Shown here one piece after another: positions 4,534 to 6,345 of a stretch of 6,345 nucleotides of DNA (the stretch's first letter is position 1; the number at the start of each line of letters is the position of its first letter). The notes under the pieces were generated by a model that saw only the letters and a list, made by a program, of their open reading frames with translations, did no database searches and was not told where the DNA came from. A program made the translations under genes and the position numbers. The DNA is taken from positions 1-6,345 of the forward strand of contig DNXM01000240.1 of the NCBI GenBank assembly GCA_003505905.1, written 5' to 3'. This DNA comes from Oscillospiraceae bacterium (GTDB lineage: Bacteria > Bacillota > Clostridia > Oscillospirales > Acutalibacteraceae).

Positions 4534-5811
4534 TTATTCAATAGTCCCGTAATAATACTTCATGCTGCCGGTCGGATCCATTTCACGCATCAGCTCTTTG
4601 GCTTCGTCGCTATAGAACTTGGTATGGTTGGAGAACATATAGCCCGAATGCGGTTGGCGGTAGGTGTTGCCCCGGAAGGTCGGCGGTGTTCCGTCAAGCG
4701 AACCGATGTTGAAAAGGGCGTGTGTGGAGCATTGCAGGGTGTTGTTGGAAATCACGAAGTTTTCGGCTCGGTTGCCGTGACTGTACCACGAATTGATGGC
4801 GGAGGTGTGCACGGGGTCTGGTCGCTGTGCGCCCCAACCGTAGCCCGAATTGGTGAGCATATTCGAATCCAAAAGAATGTTTTTGAAATACCCGTCGCCG
4901 TTGTTGAAATACTCAATGGCATAGGTGCATTTGTTCACACGGTTGTTGATGAATTTCACATTGGTGAAAACGCCTTCGCTGCTTTGAAAGGTCAAGCCTG
5001 CGTCGTAAATCTGGTACACATAGCAGTTTTCAACCGTTAGGTTGTCGCCGCCCAGCCAAAACTGAATGCCGTTGCCGTAGCGACTGCCCTCATAGTGAAG
5101 CGCACCGCCGCAATAGCCGACTTCGCAGTTGCGGATGGTTACATTTTTCAGCTCCGAGCCGTCCATGCCGTGACAGCCTGCATATAACACACGCAGTCCG
5201 TCAACGGTTACGCCGGACTTTAATTCAATGCCGTGCGTGCGCCGGGCAATTTCAATGCGGTCAAACCGTTCGGCAGGATTTTGCTCGCTGAAAACATAAA
5301 CATATCCGTTTGATGCATGAACAAACTCAAGGTCGTTTTTTAATTCGTCTACCTTGCCCTCATACCCTTTGATGTCTTTGGCGATTTTGATTCCGACCTT
5401 TTCGCCGTCGTTAAAAATGATATTGCCTGCATCGGTAAGAAAGATTTTTTTGAACTTCCAAATGCTCGTGTCGGTGTTCACCCATTGGGATGCGTCCGAG
5501 GCATCCACCGACGGCATAATGGTGGGCATTTTGCCCTCACCGTAGGAGCCGTATGTAACACCCTTGCGGCAATAGAGCTTGTTGCGGTACACCGAATCGG
5601 CTTTTATTAAAACCGTGTCACCGCTTTTTAAGCGAATTTGATTGAGCAGCGACAATGATTTTAACGGTGCGTTTTCGCTTGTTCCGAGGTTCGTGTCACT
5701 GCCGTTTACCGAATCAAAATAATAAACGGTGTTCTTGCCCGTTGAAAACATTCCCGCAATCAACGACCAAAGAACCAAAAAAACAGATGCTGTTTTTGAA
5801 AAAGTGCCCAT
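4534..5811 (-). CDS. Secreted right-handed beta-helix (pectate-lyase-like fold) protein
   Basis: A 425-residue exported protein. Residues 1-22 form a signal peptide or membrane anchor: a short basic start, then SVFLVLWSLIAGMF. No lipobox cysteine is evident. Residues 30-70 (YYFDSVNGSDTNLGTSENAPLKS-type start and a GDTVLIK strand) are typical of the entry to secreted parallel beta-helix proteins. Residues 185-385 show the repeated short strands and Asn or Gly turns of PbH1 coils, such as GIELKSGVTVDGLRVLYAGC, NVTIRNCEVGYCGGA, NLTVENCYVY and NFVISNNTL. The family includes polysaccharide lyases, epimerases and hydrolases; no catalytic set can be assigned, so the substrate is unknown. GGGAGG lies six bases before the ATG. 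It is a single-gene unit with promoter and terminator, separate from the RiPP locus. Confidence 0.83.
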   Translation of the reverse strand: MGTFSKTASVFLVLWSLIAGMFSTGKNTVYYFDSVNGSDTNLGTSENAPLKSLSLLNQIRLKSGDTVLIKADSVYRNKLYCRKGVTYGSYGEGKMPTIMPSVDASDASQWVNTDTSIWKFKKIFLTDAGNIIFNDGEKVGIKIAKDIKGYEGKVDELKNDLEFVHASNGYVYVFSEQNPAERFDRIEIARRTHGIELKSGVTVDGLRVLYAGCHGMDGSELKNVTIRNCEVGYCGGALHYEGSRYGNGIQFWLGGDNLTVENCYVYQIYDAGLTFQSSEGVFTNVKFINNRVNKCTYAIEYFNNGDGYFKNILLDSNMLTNSGYGWGAQRPDPVHTSAINSWYSHGNRAENFVISNNTLQCSTHALFNIGSLDGTPPTFRGNTYRQPHSGYMFSNHTKFYSDEAKELMREMDPTGSMKYYYGTIE

Positions 5812-5858
5812 ACAATTCCTCCCGTAGCTTCAAAAGTGACGCTTAAACAGTTGCTTCT

Positions 5859-5886
5859 ATTATATAGTTTAACGGCAGAAATGCAA
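5859..5886 (-). promoter_or_regulatory. Promoter of the beta-helix gene
   Basis: TTGCAT (5881-5886), a 16-base spacer and a consensus TATAAT (5859-5864) lie about 48 bases before the start codon. Confidence 0.72.
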
Positions 5887-6068
5887 GCCGTATTTTATTT
5901 TTTTTGGCCTTGCTAAAATACCATTGCACAGTGACCGAATTTTTTGAATCATAAAAGCAGAGGAAATGTGACAAAAAAGCAAAAAGAATGCGGCAGCGGA
6001 CGGCAAACCGTTCGGGTGGTCGGATAACGAAAGTTGCTTTGAATTTTCAAAAAAATGTAAAATACATA
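5887..6068. other. Intergenic stretch with no recognisable gene
   Basis: Together with its flanks, 5812-6184 is gene-free for 373 bases. The outer parts hold the two divergent promoters and a leader hairpin. In this inner part I see only AT-rich DNA with A and T runs and a GC-richer patch at about 5990-6025. The long minus-strand frame across it runs into the signal-peptide gene and has no ribosome site or family resemblance. Confidence 0.6.
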
Positions 6069-6096
6069 TTGCAAAATTATCATAATATGGTAATAT
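6069..6096 (+). promoter_or_regulatory. Putative promoter of the signal-peptide gene
   Basis: TTGCAA (6069-6074), a 16-base spacer and TAATAT (6091-6096) are the best match upstream of 6185. The region is AT-rich and the boxes are not perfect. It implies a leader of about 80 bases. Confidence 0.5.
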
Positions 6097-6115
6097 TAAG
6101 GTAACCCAAATACGG

Positions 6116-6155
6116 CGTGTATCGGTGGCAGAGTGAATTTTGCGCCGAGAACACG
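6116..6155 (+). other. Stem-loop in the leader of the signal-peptide gene
   Basis: CGTGT (6116-6120) pairs with ACACG (6151-6155), CGG (6123-6125) with CCG (6145-6147), and GCA (6128-6130) with TGC (6141-6143), around a ten-base loop. It has no U tail, and the ribosome site GAAAGG at 6168-6173 lies outside it. I do not recognise a riboswitch class. Confidence 0.45.
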
Positions 6156-6184
6156 AATTTCTTTTTTGAAAGGCTTGTGATACC

Positions 6185-6345
6185 ATGCAAAAGTTTAAGA
6201 AGATTTCGGCGCTGTTTCTTGCGTTGATGATTGCTTTGTCCTTGGCGGCGCCTGCCTTTGCGGCGTCGGAAATCGACCGGGTGGACATCACCTTTAACGC
6301 AAACAATGTTGTCGGAAAGTCAGCAGACGATTATCGGGATTATTT
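6185..6345 (+). CDS. Exported protein of unknown function, N-terminal fragment
   Basis: The 53 visible codons begin MQKFKKISALFLALMIALSL and pass through AAPAFAASE, a textbook signal peptide with basic n-region, hydrophobic core and a cleavage site after AFA (about residue 26). The mature start IDRVDITFNANNVVGKSADDY has the alternating strand pattern and V-x-GKSA segment seen at the start of beta-sandwich surface domains in Clostridia, but this is too little to name a family. GAAAGG lies eleven bases before the ATG, slightly far. The gene runs off the window. It is divergent from the beta-helix gene; both products are exported, which may mean a shared surface role, but that is only inference. 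Confidence 0.8.
   Translation, partial: MQKFKKISALFLALMIALSLAAPAFAASEIDRVDITFNANNVVGKSADDYRDY

Noticed and set aside
4465..5040. 191-codon plus-strand frame inside the beta-helix gene
   Set aside because: Shadow of a well-supported minus-strand gene, also running across its terminator.
5869..6306. 145-codon minus-strand frame in the divergent intergenic region
   Set aside because: It overlaps the signal-peptide coding start on the other strand, has low-complexity content and covers both promoters.

Overview
The window looks like chromosomal DNA of a low-to-mid GC Gram-positive anaerobe, most likely a clostridial (Oscillospirales-like) gut bacterium. The signs are a T-box riboswitch, strong Shine-Dalgarno sites, sigma-A type promoters, U-tailed hairpin terminators and Gram-positive style secreted proteins. 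This is inferred from general features, not from a database match. All genes but the last lie on the minus strand, so the story reads from high to low coordinates.

Right end (4534-6345): an intergenic space carries two divergent promoters. One drives a secreted right-handed beta-helix protein (4534-5811, minus). The other drives a signal-peptide protein cut off by the window end (6185 onward, plus). Below the beta-helix gene lies a tRNA-Arg with anticodon CCT (4331-4405), with its own promoter and a UUCG-loop terminator.

Middle (1014-4175): a compact RiPP-type peptide modification locus. A MerR-family regulator, a radical SAM/SPASM maturase and a 63-residue precursor-like peptide with two cysteines form one transcription unit. 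It starts at a promoter with a 19-bp spacer carrying a palindrome, the classic MerR architecture, and ends with two hairpins, the second a strong terminator. Directly downstream, on its own promoter, is a 368-residue protein joining an HPr-kinase-like P-loop domain to a C-terminal PqqD-like domain, the RiPP recognition element fold. My reading is that the PqqD-like domain binds the leader, the radical SAM enzyme installs a crosslink and the kinase-like domain adds or powers a second step. No exporter or leader peptidase is visible. This is the part most likely to be a little-described system.

Left end (1-974): a strong promoter, a T-box riboswitch with Trp specifier UGG and a terminator, a 33-codon ORF with a strong ribosome site, then a TrpB2-type tryptophan synthase beta subunit overlapping it by ATGA. 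The trpB reading frame appears to stop near position 4, but the first 81 bases are a fold-back. The plus strand of bases 1-58 encodes the true continuation of the TrpB protein, so the stop is almost certainly a chimera or assembly artefact.
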